Source: a virus. From it: DNA of 64,000 nt. The translations under genes and the position numbers were made by a program. The stretch lies in the IMG/VR virus record IMGVR_UViG_3300027736_000035, positions 20,994-84,993 of that record; one strand, given 5' to 3'. The notes under the pieces are model-generated. The model did not search any database. It was not told where the DNA came from and was given only the letters and a program-made list of their open reading frames with translations. Numbering within the stretch: position 1 is the first letter of the stretch; every line of letters begins with the position of its first letter. Below, one piece after another: positions 37,640-46,409 of this stretch.

Positions 37640-38642
37640 GTACGAAGAAAAAATACTACACAGTCTTTCAGCACAGATCGACAGTCGATTTCCTGATCAA
37701 AACAATTTAATTTTAAATTTTACCTGGCACGGGCCGTGGACTGATACCGAAGTTGACGACTATATCTCAACTGGCAAGAAGATTGATCAGTTGTTTATCG
37801 TGTGTACTGTGGATGGATACCTAGGCACATTGGATCATTACATAAAACGTTTAAAAGACACTGTTGGAGTTTCCACTGTGCATTGGATAGGAAATTTTGA
37901 AAATAGTCCTTTTGAATTTAATTTTTTTGCTATAGTATGTAGAGATCATTTCAAGAAGTACAACACACAAGATCTAATACTGACTGATGTGAAACATGCG
38001 TTTGTGAGCTACAATCGCAAACCTTACCCACACCGATTAGAGTTTGTTCGAGAACTAGTGAATACCGGTTTAAACAATCATGGTGTGATAACAATGGGTC
38101 AAAGTTTTCCTGGAGAAGATCATGGATTATTCATGAGCATAGGAGAGCGTGAAGAAGACTATGTAAAATATGGGCATTGGTACGAGCCAGGAACAGAGTC
38201 AACCCCTCATGTGATTCCGCATGATCTTTTTAGCCTGCACAATTGGCCAGTGTGGCAACATCATTTTTTACATGTGACAGGAGCAACTATATTTCCTGAT
38301 TATTTGCCAGTGTTTGTTAATCAGATACATTTCAAACCCATTATTGGACTGCGTCCATTCATAATAAATGGACAGAGCAAGCAAAGTGCGTATCTTAGAA
38401 AACACGGATTCCGAACTTTTGAAAATTGGTTTCCTGACACAGAAGTCAATACCTCACCGCCTGAGGCAGCAGAACAAAGTAAAAATCAATTGGTCAAGAC
38501 CTTGCAAAACTTAGTAAAATTGTCGCCTGCACAGATGCTAGACATGTATCAAAGCATGCTGCCTGATTTGTTACACAACCGTCAGCGTTGGTTTGAGTGG
38601 GCAGATGAGCAGGCGGCATTGGTAGAAAATATATTTCAATGA
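37587..38642 (+). CDS. EKTxKP-family transferase-like protein with degenerate motif (copy 4)
   Basis: A 351-residue paralog of the protein at 34799, aligned over its full length (T-F-P at residues 9-11, FTWHGPW, FVSYNRKPYPHR, FPDYLPVFVNQIHFKPIIGLRPF, YLRKHGFRTFENWFPDTEV). The central E-K-T is replaced by N-Q-I-H, so if Glu and Lys matter for donor binding this copy may be altered or inactive. The ATG lies 53 bases inside the upstream gene in another frame; the match to the paralog's N-terminus supports it. It is coupled by ATGA to the radical SAM gene 38639, giving a gene pair like 33421-34799 in opposite order. Confidence 0.6.
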   Translation: MPTHTIARTFPTKWVYGEYEEKILHSLSAQIDSRFPDQNNLILNFTWHGPWTDTEVDDYISTGKKIDQLFIVCTVDGYLGTLDHYIKRLKDTVGVSTVHWIGNFENSPFEFNFFAIVCRDHFKKYNTQDLILTDVKHAFVSYNRKPYPHRLEFVRELVNTGLNNHGVITMGQSFPGEDHGLFMSIGEREEDYVKYGHWYEPGTESTPHVIPHDLFSLHNWPVWQHHFLHVTGATIFPDYLPVFVNQIHFKPIIGLRPFIINGQSKQSAYLRKHGFRTFENWFPDTEVNTSPPEAAEQSKNQLVKTLQNLVKLSPAQMLDMYQSMLPDLLHNRQRWFEWADEQAALVENIFQ

Positions 38643-39985
38643 ACGATCTTAAATTTCGGCAACAGGTGTTGGACAACAAAAGCAAGAGTTTTTGTGCGGC
38701 CAAATGGTACAATGCCACCATTTGGTTGGGCAGCGGAATGACCACAAGTTGTCATCATCCACCAGCACATGCCATCGATATAGATGATATCAAACACAAT
38801 CCTGCAGCATTGCATAACACTACTAAAAAGAAATTTGAACGTGATCAAATGCAACATGGTGATCGGCCGCCAGGCTGTGAATATTGTTGGAAGATTGAAG
38901 ATATGGGCAGCGATGCCATAAGTGATCGTGTGTATAAAAGTCGAATTTATCCTATAGAGGCATTGAATGAAGCATTTGAAACTCCTGCAGCTGATGACGT
39001 TAGCTTACGTACCCTTGAAATTGCATTTGACCGTACTTGTCAATTTGCTTGTAGCTATTGTAACCCTGCTTTTAGTAGCACTTGGGTTAACGATATACGA
39101 AAGAATGGACCTTATAACGGACTTGTTAGTGACGGTCGGAACCATTTTACTCACACTCACGATAGCAGCCAACTTTATAAATTCGGTCAAACTAATCCGT
39201 ATGTGGAAGCATTCTTCCAATGGTGGGAAACAGACCTCCATCGGACACTACAAGAACTAAGGATCACCGGCGGCGAACCATTGATGTCGGGAGAAACTTG
39301 GAAACTGATTGACTGGTTCCAAAACAATCCTGGACGCAGCAACACTCGTTTGGCTATCAATTCAAATTTAGGCACAGCAGTAGACTTGGATCGATTGTTA
39401 GACAGCATCACAGGATTGGAAGTGGACATATACACATCAAACGAAAGCATAGGCTTACAAGCTGAATACATCAGAGACGGACTAGTATGGGACGACTGGG
39501 CCAACAATGTAGAACGCCTGTTGGACTCAAGAAAGTTACGTGGTATACATGTGATGAACACCATCAATGCCTTGTGCCTGGATACATTGGATCAGTTCTT
39601 GGAATGCATAATGAACTGGAAGTTAGAATATGGTCGTGATGCTGTGAGTTTTACATTGAATATTTTACGATTCCCCAGTTTCCAATCGCCACTGGTGCTG
39701 CCTGACAATCTGCGTATGATATATCGTCAGCGATTGATCACATGGTTAGAACATTGGGCCGGCAGTGAATTTTTGCATGAACATGAACTCAATCATGTAC
39801 AACGTCTAATAGATTACCTGGATGTGGTCAAGACTCCTCATTCAGAAGCATTTGAAATGCCCAAGTTGTTGAACGACTTCAAACAGTTCTATACACAATA
39901 CGATCAGCGCCGCGGCAAAGACTTTGGTCTGGCGTTCCCCACATTAAAACACTGGTATGACTCAATACAAATACAACAGCAGTGA
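38639..39985 (+). CDS. Radical SAM protein with N-terminal SPASM-like cysteines (copy 2)
   Basis: A 448-residue protein closely related to the one at 33421. The radical SAM motif is C134-QFA-C138-SY-C141, and GGEP occurs in LRITGGEPLMSGE. The N-terminal ligand set is C19, C38, C80 and C83 (SFCAAKW ... SCHHPP ... CEYCW). The C-terminus again ends with YDQRRGKDFGLAFPTLKHW. Spacing between the CxYC pair and the radical SAM cluster is 50 residues, as in copy 1. The pair of copies probably acts on similar substrates. It overlaps the upstream transferase by ATGA and the next radical SAM gene by 29 bases. Confidence 0.85.
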   Translation: MNDLKFRQQVLDNKSKSFCAAKWYNATIWLGSGMTTSCHHPPAHAIDIDDIKHNPAALHNTTKKKFERDQMQHGDRPPGCEYCWKIEDMGSDAISDRVYKSRIYPIEALNEAFETPAADDVSLRTLEIAFDRTCQFACSYCNPAFSSTWVNDIRKNGPYNGLVSDGRNHFTHTHDSSQLYKFGQTNPYVEAFFQWWETDLHRTLQELRITGGEPLMSGETWKLIDWFQNNPGRSNTRLAINSNLGTAVDLDRLLDSITGLEVDIYTSNESIGLQAEYIRDGLVWDDWANNVERLLDSRKLRGIHVMNTINALCLDTLDQFLECIMNWKLEYGRDAVSFTLNILRFPSFQSPLVLPDNLRMIYRQRLITWLEHWAGSEFLHEHELNHVQRLIDYLDVVKTPHSEAFEMPKLLNDFKQFYTQYDQRRGKDFGLAFPTLKHWYDSIQIQQQ

Positions 39986-41216
39986 TTTGGTACGTGCTAC
40001 TGAACTTACAAACCGCGAGCAATTTTTACTTGCCGAATCAAAAACTTTTTGTATCTATCCTTGGATACATCTGCATGCTTACCCCACCGGAGAAGCATAT
40101 CCTTGTTGCCATGCAGAAATGAAATATCCAGTGGGCAATTGCAGAACCAATACTTTAAGTGAAATTTGGCAAGATAAACCCATGCAAAAACTACGGTCAG
40201 ACATGCTGAATGAAACTGCCAATCCTGCGTGCGGACGCTGTTATGAACAAGAACAATCAGGATTTTTTAGTGGCCGTAAAAGTGCCAACAAGCATCACGG
40301 ACACCATGTTAAAAAATTAGAACAAAATCCTTTTGAAATGACATATTGGGATATACGATTCTCAAATCTTTGCAATTTAAAATGCCGTAGTTGTGGCCAC
40401 ATATTTTCAAGCCAATGGTATCAAGATCAAGCCAAACTAGCAGGCGGCGACTGGAAAGCTCGTAATCCTGTGTTGAACTATGCAGGCCGTACAGAAACTG
40501 ACATGTGGGAACAATTGTTACCTCATATAGATTATGTTGAACAGATCTATTTTGCCGGCGGCGAGCCATTGCTGATGGAAGAACATTATCGCATCTTAGA
40601 TGAATTGGTTCGCAGAAAGAGATTTGATGTGCGGTTGATATACAACACCAATTTTACTCATACTGATTTAAAAGGTCAGAGTGTATTCAATTATTGGAAA
40701 CAATTTGACAGTGTGGCAGTGGGTGCCAGCCTGGATGGATCTGCACATTACGGTGAATACATACGCAAAGGCACAGACTGGCAGAAGGTTGAACAAAATA
40801 GAATTGAAATGTTAAATATCTGTCCAGACGTGGATTTTTACATCAGCCCCACACTCAGCATAATGAATGCATGGCATCTGCCTGACTTTCATAGAGATTG
40901 GGTAGAACGTGGATTTATCAAACCGCAAGATCTCAATGTAAACATCCTACAAGATCCTGCTCATTTAAGAATTGATATTGCTCCAATAAAATACAAACAA
41001 CGGCTACGGGTAAAGTATGAAGAACATTTAGATTGGCTGCGCGATCAAGATATATTACAACGCGCCAGCGTGGGGTTTGAATCGGCTATCAATTTTATGA
41101 TGGCCACAGATAACACACATCTCATTGATACATTCTGGCGCAAAACACACGAACTTGATGCCATAAGAAATGAATCAATCTTGGATGTAATTCCGGAATT
41201 AACAGCACTTAGGTAA
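39957..41216 (+). CDS. Radical SAM protein with N-terminal SPASM-like domain (copy 3)
   Basis: A 419-residue protein. N-terminal cysteines: C32 in FCIYPWIHLHAYPTG, C50-C51 in YPCCHAE, C62 in VGNC, and C92/C95 in ACGRCYEQE, with a TLSEIWQ segment between them; this is the order and spacing of a SPASM domain, here placed before the catalytic domain. The radical SAM motif is C139-NLK-C143-RS-C146, followed by IYFAGGEPLLMEEHY. Copies 3, 4 and 5 share the W-x-x-x-x-x-x-P-x-G ... CC variant and differ from copies 1-2. Product of catalysis unknown. It is coupled to the P-loop-like gene 41216 by a one-base overlap. Confidence 0.87.
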   Translation: MTQYKYNSSDLVRATELTNREQFLLAESKTFCIYPWIHLHAYPTGEAYPCCHAEMKYPVGNCRTNTLSEIWQDKPMQKLRSDMLNETANPACGRCYEQEQSGFFSGRKSANKHHGHHVKKLEQNPFEMTYWDIRFSNLCNLKCRSCGHIFSSQWYQDQAKLAGGDWKARNPVLNYAGRTETDMWEQLLPHIDYVEQIYFAGGEPLLMEEHYRILDELVRRKRFDVRLIYNTNFTHTDLKGQSVFNYWKQFDSVAVGASLDGSAHYGEYIRKGTDWQKVEQNRIEMLNICPDVDFYISPTLSIMNAWHLPDFHRDWVERGFIKPQDLNVNILQDPAHLRIDIAPIKYKQRLRVKYEEHLDWLRDQDILQRASVGFESAINFMMATDNTHLIDTFWRKTHELDAIRNESILDVIPELTALR

Positions 41217-41881
41217 TGACTAAGTTAAATGTTGTATACACACATGGTACCGGGGGGCATTGGCTGGGACATTTGTTATGGTTAGCACAATACAGAAAAG
41301 TTCCGGTTGACCCTGCTGCTCCTAATTTTCATAATCACAAACAAACAGACCTAGTCAAGCTAAGCCACACACCTGTTGCTGATGACTGTTGGTATTTTAC
41401 CGGAAGATCTGGGTTTAATTTTTATCTGAATTTTTGGCGCAAGCACAGAAAGTTATATCAAAAGCCTTTATCATTTGTTGAGGACGTATATACACTCAGC
41501 GATGAAGCCACATGGCGCCAATCTGCAGATTATCACAAAAACTTTGTGTTGCAAATTGATATTGATTACACAAACATATTTCTTGACCCTGTAAAATTTA
41601 GGTCACAGTTCAATTGGTTATGTGAGCATGTGAAACTAGCACCGGTATCGCAGTCTTTTGTAGACGCAGCCATAATGCTATTTCAAAACAGTTGCGAGCC
41701 TCCAACTGATCATATAAGTAATTACGATAGTAGGCCTTGGCTTGCCTGGTGTCACAGCGTTTGCCTGTTAAATCAAATTGACTGCCCGGTACTGGTTGAT
41801 AATTGGCAAATTCGTAATTTTTTTCAGGCACGCGATCGTTATTTTGTCGACGCTCTACAACCATTTGTATTAAATCATTAA
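41216..41881 (+). CDS. Possible P-loop/sulfotransferase-like protein (221 aa)
   Basis: A soluble protein that starts with a hydrophobic strand and Gly-rich turn, VVYTHGTGGHWLGHLLWL, as in the protein at 35836, and continues with Trp/His/Asp-rich alpha/beta sequence (WYFTGRSGFNFYLNFW; VLQIDIDYTNIFLDP). Neither protein has a classical Walker A lysine, and the rest of the two sequences shares little. A sulfotransferase-like or kinase-like fold is possible. It lies between two radical SAM genes without spacing (the stop TAA is followed at once by ATG), so it is part of the same translational unit. Confidence 0.5.
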   Translation: MTKLNVVYTHGTGGHWLGHLLWLAQYRKVPVDPAAPNFHNHKQTDLVKLSHTPVADDCWYFTGRSGFNFYLNFWRKHRKLYQKPLSFVEDVYTLSDEATWRQSADYHKNFVLQIDIDYTNIFLDPVKFRSQFNWLCEHVKLAPVSQSFVDAAIMLFQNSCEPPTDHISNYDSRPWLAWCHSVCLLNQIDCPVLVDNWQIRNFFQARDRYFVDALQPFVLNH

Positions 41882-43093
41882 ATGAATAAACCACACGATA
41901 AATTTTGTGTACTGCCTTGGATCAGCATTGAAGCCAGTCCTGTTGGAACAGTGCGGCCCTGTTGCTTAGCCGATGACGAAATAGTAGACAACACTGGTGA
42001 AAAATTTCAATTGGCCACAGCAGACTTTGCTGACATACAAAACAGCCGTCACATGCGTGATTTACGTGAAGATTTTTTAGCAGAAAAGAAACCGCAGACA
42101 TGCCGTAAGTGTTGGAATGAAGAACGATCTGGCCGTACCAGCAAACGTATGCACACATTGGATCGTCTCAAACATGTTCTCAAAGATCAAGAATGGACCA
42201 CGGATGCTAAACCGTTAATGTTTTTGGATTTAAAATTGGGTAATATCTGCAATCTCAAATGCAGAATATGCGGATCATGGTCGAGTTCTCAATTTGCCAG
42301 TGAAGAAATCTCTTTCTTACCACGTGAAGAACAAAAAAGCAGTCATGCTTATCTGATGCTGCGTGCCGGTGCCTGGCCCAAAGAAAACACGCAGTTTTGG
42401 ACTCAGATTGATAGTGTGTTGTCCGACATACGTTATATTGAATTCACTGGCGGCGAACCTTTCATGATTGAACAACATTTTGACATGTTGCAAGGCATAG
42501 TAGATCGTGGCATTGCTGATCAAGTAGAGATACACTACAACACCAACGGCACACAATGGCCCGAGCGCGGTCCAGACATTTGGAAACATTTTAAAACAGT
42601 AGAAGTGGCATTTAGTATAGACGATGTGGGTGCTAGATTTGATTATCAACGCACCAACGCAGACTGGGCAGTGGTGTTAGACAATATCACAAGTTTTCAA
42701 TACTTGCAAGATCAAATGCCCAACTTGCGGTTACAATGTTGTTCAACAGTGAATGTGTTCAATGTGCGTTACCTTGATGAACTAGCACATTGGATAGCTC
42801 TGCAACGCTTTGACTTTGTGTACTGGAACATGATGCATGACGCCTGGTATTTTAGCATAGCCACTTTGCCCGACACTGCAAAAACACAAATTATTGCACA
42901 CTTAGAATTGGCCGATGTGCCCGATCAATACCAAGACGAATTTGAGCGCATAATAGATTTTATGCGTAACGGAGCATCCACCGACGGATTTATGACACGT
43001 ATGAAGATAGCCGATCTAGATAGAAAACGCAATCAAGATCTACGAACAGTGGCTCCTGAATTTGCACAGATAATAGAATACACAGGTCCATGA
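41882..43093 (+). CDS. Radical SAM protein with N-terminal SPASM-like domain (copy 4)
   Basis: A 403-residue protein. N-terminal cysteines C9 (FCVLPWISIEASPVG), C27-C28 (RPCCLAD) and C74/C77 (TCRKCWNEE) precede the radical SAM motif C123-NLK-C127-RI-C130. The SAM-binding segment is IEFTGGEPFMIEQHF. Later strands (VEIHYNTNGTQWP, VEVAFSIDDVGARFDYQR) match the usual radical SAM barrel: N-T-N-G after strand 4 and S-x-D/D-x-x-G after strand 5. It begins with no spacer after 41881 and overlaps the next transferase-like gene by ATGA. Probably modifies a peptide or sugar-linked substrate. Confidence 0.88.
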   Translation: MNKPHDKFCVLPWISIEASPVGTVRPCCLADDEIVDNTGEKFQLATADFADIQNSRHMRDLREDFLAEKKPQTCRKCWNEERSGRTSKRMHTLDRLKHVLKDQEWTTDAKPLMFLDLKLGNICNLKCRICGSWSSSQFASEEISFLPREEQKSSHAYLMLRAGAWPKENTQFWTQIDSVLSDIRYIEFTGGEPFMIEQHFDMLQGIVDRGIADQVEIHYNTNGTQWPERGPDIWKHFKTVEVAFSIDDVGARFDYQRTNADWAVVLDNITSFQYLQDQMPNLRLQCCSTVNVFNVRYLDELAHWIALQRFDFVYWNMMHDAWYFSIATLPDTAKTQIIAHLELADVPDQYQDEFERIIDFMRNGASTDGFMTRMKIADLDRKRNQDLRTVAPEFAQIIEYTGP

Positions 43094-44097
43094 CGGTTGT
43101 ATTAATGTTTCCGGACAATCTGATGCCTTGGCACACTCAGGTCATGCTGCAAGGATGTCCATTTGAGATTTTTGATCCAGGTATCAAGTATTCAACACCA
43201 ACTGTGTTTTTGTACAACATGTATGGCCCTTACCAGGAATATATCAAGCAACATCTTGATCAAGGACACCGAGTCATATATGATGCCAAAAATGAACACT
43301 ATGTGAATCCTGACAAACATTGGGTGCTGGACGAATTTGTGGCACATCCAGGTCAAGGAATGATTTTGATATCTGGACATGAGCCACAAACAATTGCCGG
43401 AGTAGCAATAGCAGCCACGCCTTATTGGTATTGGATAATTGACCAAACAGAGTTTAAAAAATTTGGATACGACCAGTATCGGTGGAACCCCACATACAAA
43501 TTTGATTTTTTCATGCAGATAAGCCTGCCCAGGGTTGACAGAGACGTGCTGTATGATATAATGGCACCTGTGCTGCATCGCGGATTACACAGTTATCGCA
43601 GTCGTGGAATATTTTTGCCCAATGATGTTGACACAACCGCAGTACCAGATTGGCAACGATATACTAATTTTGATTGGATTGATCAATGCAATCTCACAGT
43701 GATAGTGGAGACTAACATTGACGATGCTACCATAACTGGAACCAGTATAACAAAAAATGATCAGTGGTTCTTGTGCGAAAAGACTTATAAGCCCATTGCG
43801 TATGGCCACCCTTTTTTACAAGCAGGCACCTGCGGCAATTTAAATTATGTACGGCAGCAAGGATTTGAAACCTTTCCCGAACTATGGGATGAAAGCTACA
43901 GCAATTTGCCACACTACACTGATCGCGTGCGAGCCATACTGAGTATCCTCCAATCATTTGACCCTGCTGCATTGTCAATGCCCATTGTTCGAGAAAAATT
44001 GCAGCATAATCAAGCGAGATTTTTTGACAAAGATCTAACTGCAAAATTTCTAGCAGACACCATCACAAATCCTATCATTGAGTTTGCCAATGACTAA
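43090..44097 (+). CDS. EKTxKP-family transferase-like protein (copy 5)
   Basis: A 335-residue protein. The N-terminal half has Rossmann-like strands (TVFLYNMYGP; HRVIYDAKNEHYV; GMILISGHEP). The C-terminal half holds the complete family signature: VIVETNIDDA, then FLCEKTYKPIAYGHPFLQAG, then VRQQGFETFPELWDESYS and a helical end with QHNQARFF. The family's final element, N/H-N-Q/R-x-R/x-F, is therefore also present, as in 34799 and 37587. It lies between two radical SAM genes and overlaps both. GT-B-like transferase by motif; substrate unknown. Confidence 0.62.
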   Translation: MTVVLMFPDNLMPWHTQVMLQGCPFEIFDPGIKYSTPTVFLYNMYGPYQEYIKQHLDQGHRVIYDAKNEHYVNPDKHWVLDEFVAHPGQGMILISGHEPQTIAGVAIAATPYWYWIIDQTEFKKFGYDQYRWNPTYKFDFFMQISLPRVDRDVLYDIMAPVLHRGLHSYRSRGIFLPNDVDTTAVPDWQRYTNFDWIDQCNLTVIVETNIDDATITGTSITKNDQWFLCEKTYKPIAYGHPFLQAGTCGNLNYVRQQGFETFPELWDESYSNLPHYTDRVRAILSILQSFDPAALSMPIVREKLQHNQARFFDKDLTAKFLADTITNPIIEFAND

Positions 44098-45379
44098 ACC
44101 AGACACATTGTGCATGGCTCCATGGGTACATACGTACCTTTCGCCACAGACCGAAAGACGCATGTGCTGTGCATCAAGAGAACCTGCACAAAATTTTGAA
44201 CAATACATTGATACTGCATCAGGCTCAGGTACTTACATACCAATCACACTAGAACAGCACTGGAACAGTGATCACATGCGATCAGTCCGTCGCCGTATGA
44301 TGGCCGGAGAACAATTGTCTGAATGTGAAGTTTGCAATGATCAACTGCTGAACACCGACGTTTATCGCACATATTTTTGGCAACTTTTTAAACATAAATA
44401 TTCAGACGCAATGGCAGCCACTGGTAAAGATGGATTTTATGAACCATTGCCGGTGAGTTGGGATTATAGATTCAGTAACCTTTGCAATTTCAAATGTAGA
44501 ACCTGCGGAGATATGTTGAGCAGTGCTTGGGAGTCAGAACAAAAGACACACCGCATGGTGGACTGGAGCAATTCCAAAAACAACTGGATGCGCTCCGAAG
44601 TGCGAGAACAAATCTCTCAGTTCCAGGACAGTCAAATTGAGCAAGAGTTTAGCGATGCCGTAGAACAGCACAGAGTAGAAGAAGTGTACTGGGTGGGTGG
44701 CGAACCCTTGATGTACGAACAGCACTGGCGATACATGCAGCGCATAATAGAATTAGGGGACGGGCCACGAGTATATGCTAGATACAATACAAATTTATCA
44801 AGAGTGGATTATCGCGGGATCAACTTGTATCGCGATATTTTGTCTGGGCTTAGGGATTGGCAGATATGTGCAAGTCTCGACGGCACAGGCCCAATTGGAG
44901 AATACATTAGAACAGGCCTTGACTATGATCAATGGCTTGAAAACTTCCGTGGAGCAATTGCAATCCAACGTCACCCACGTCAAGTCAGAATTGACTTTAC
45001 GCTCACTCTGCCCGGAATGTTTGAAGTTGGCCCAATTACAGAACTCGCTGGACAACTTGACGTCGATGTCTTGGCCAAAGTAATTTTCTCATTCAGCCCT
45101 GACATTATGATGAGTCCATTAGCCTTGCCCAGGCATTTGTTGCATCCGTGGTTGGATGAATTGATTGCCAAAACATCAGGTGCCATGCAGGCAGTATTGA
45201 TGCAGTTAAAAAATCGACCCACTTTTGAAGAACAATGGCCAGATACCTATCAACAAAGTCTTGCCCAGGGCCGCGCTCGTGTGTTACAATTGGAACAGAT
45301 AAGAACACAATCTGTCACTATGACTGATATCCTATCGGCCAGACCTGCGGTATTAAAATGGTGGATGAACATTGCTTAA
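44090..45379 (+). CDS. Radical SAM protein with N-terminal SPASM-like domain (copy 5)
   Basis: The frame can begin at a TTG at 44078, but the ATG at 44090 overlaps the upstream stop by eight bases (ATGACTAA) and gives MTKPDTLCMAPWVH, comparable with copy 4, so it is preferred; 429 residues. N-terminal cysteines are C8, C26-C27 (RMCCAS) and C79/C82 (CEVCND). The radical SAM motif is C132-NFK-C136-RT-C139, with VYWVGGEPLMYEQHW as the SAM-binding segment and YARYNTNLSR and ICASLDGTGPIGEYI as later barrel strands. It is the last of five such genes within 12 kb. An internal out-of-frame reading frame at 44775 looks membrane-like but is judged a shadow. Confidence 0.87.
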   Translation: MTKPDTLCMAPWVHTYLSPQTERRMCCASREPAQNFEQYIDTASGSGTYIPITLEQHWNSDHMRSVRRRMMAGEQLSECEVCNDQLLNTDVYRTYFWQLFKHKYSDAMAATGKDGFYEPLPVSWDYRFSNLCNFKCRTCGDMLSSAWESEQKTHRMVDWSNSKNNWMRSEVREQISQFQDSQIEQEFSDAVEQHRVEEVYWVGGEPLMYEQHWRYMQRIIELGDGPRVYARYNTNLSRVDYRGINLYRDILSGLRDWQICASLDGTGPIGEYIRTGLDYDQWLENFRGAIAIQRHPRQVRIDFTLTLPGMFEVGPITELAGQLDVDVLAKVIFSFSPDIMMSPLALPRHLLHPWLDELIAKTSGAMQAVLMQLKNRPTFEEQWPDTYQQSLAQGRARVLQLEQIRTQSVTMTDILSARPAVLKWWMNIA

Positions 45380-46409
45380 TTCAATTGAACTAGATTTACG
45401 AAGTGCAGACAACAAACTGCTGACTGTGTACGTTGATGTGTACGACAATAGCCTTGCACGCAAATGGCTTGCAGCATTGACTCATCTGATTGATAACAAA
45501 TATCATTTGGAAAAAAATTATTGTTGGCTAGGCTGGGTCGAAAGTGCTCGCTCCGTGCAATATATTTGTACTCAAATCAATCGCAGCATACATGCAATCA
45601 ATGCAGCAGGCGTGGGTTATGTGATACAAGATTTTTTTACACCATCCAATACCACAACACCCGATGGAAAAATTGATCATGCACACATGAATCAACTACA
45701 TAGCTATTTTGAAGATCTGCAAGGAGTGTCCGGGGCAATGAGTCCGTATTACGACATTGCTGACAATACCACAAGATGGCACATACGTCAATTGAACTTG
45801 CTGTGTCATGAACTAGAAAGTCTGGTGTTGAGTATTCGTAAATCAAAAACAGCTCCCGAATGGCGCCGGCCATCACAGTTGATGTGTTGGTTACAATCTC
45901 CAAGATTTCTACTGGAACCAGAAGACTATGAACTGTTTGGTATTGACACAATCAATCGAGAATTAGGCGGTGTATATGCAGGAGTAAATAAAGCAGTGGG
46001 AAAACATCATTGGGAAGTTTTCAATGATGAAGGACGAGACAGTCGCGTAGGTGAACTCGCTACCAGCACACTCAGATCTCAGACTGAAGCAGCTGGCGAT
46101 TTTGATATTGAGTGGGCAAATAATCCAGGAGACTTTTCGTGGCAAATCGAGCGGCTTGGAGAATTCCGCACCTGGTTGGTAAAAAACGGATTTGATCCTG
46201 ATGATAAAACGCTGACCATCGGACACCCTAAAATCGCACAAGTGGACTTGGTTCGCAGTTTTGGTACTACAGATTACAATAAAATTTGGGAAAAAATATC
46301 AACACATCTGGATGTGTATAAAATACGAACCGGAGCAGTCGAAGCTACATACGAATATCGCTGGAGCGATGAGAATTACGATCAACAACAAATAAAGGAA
46401 TTGTCATGA
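45372..46409 (+). CDS. Unrecognised 345-aa soluble protein
   Basis: It starts with TTG at 45372, overlapping the upstream stop by eight bases; no ATG occurs before the first well-folded segment (SIELDLRSADNKLLTVYVDV). The sequence is rich in Trp, His and Asn, mostly helical in the first half (RKWLAALTHLIDNKY; MNQLHSYFEDLQ; LNLLCHELESLVLSIRKS) and mixed later (EWANNPGDFSWQIERLGEF; LTIGHPKIAQVDLV). I recall similar proteins in aquatic phages but no function. Its position between the radical SAM cluster and the carbamoyltransferase suggests it belongs to the same pathway. No membrane segment or metal motif is obvious. Confidence 0.6.
   Translation: MLNSIELDLRSADNKLLTVYVDVYDNSLARKWLAALTHLIDNKYHLEKNYCWLGWVESARSVQYICTQINRSIHAINAAGVGYVIQDFFTPSNTTTPDGKIDHAHMNQLHSYFEDLQGVSGAMSPYYDIADNTTRWHIRQLNLLCHELESLVLSIRKSKTAPEWRRPSQLMCWLQSPRFLLEPEDYELFGIDTINRELGGVYAGVNKAVGKHHWEVFNDEGRDSRVGELATSTLRSQTEAAGDFDIEWANNPGDFSWQIERLGEFRTWLVKNGFDPDDKTLTIGHPKIAQVDLVRSFGTTDYNKIWEKISTHLDVYKIRTGAVEATYEYRWSDENYDQQQIKELS

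Noticed and set aside
44775-45083. A 102-aa plus-strand frame with a predicted membrane helix and coiled coil
   Set aside because: It lies wholly inside radical SAM copy 5 in another frame, with no ribosome site, and covers conserved barrel codons of that gene. The hydrophobic look follows from the base composition in that frame.
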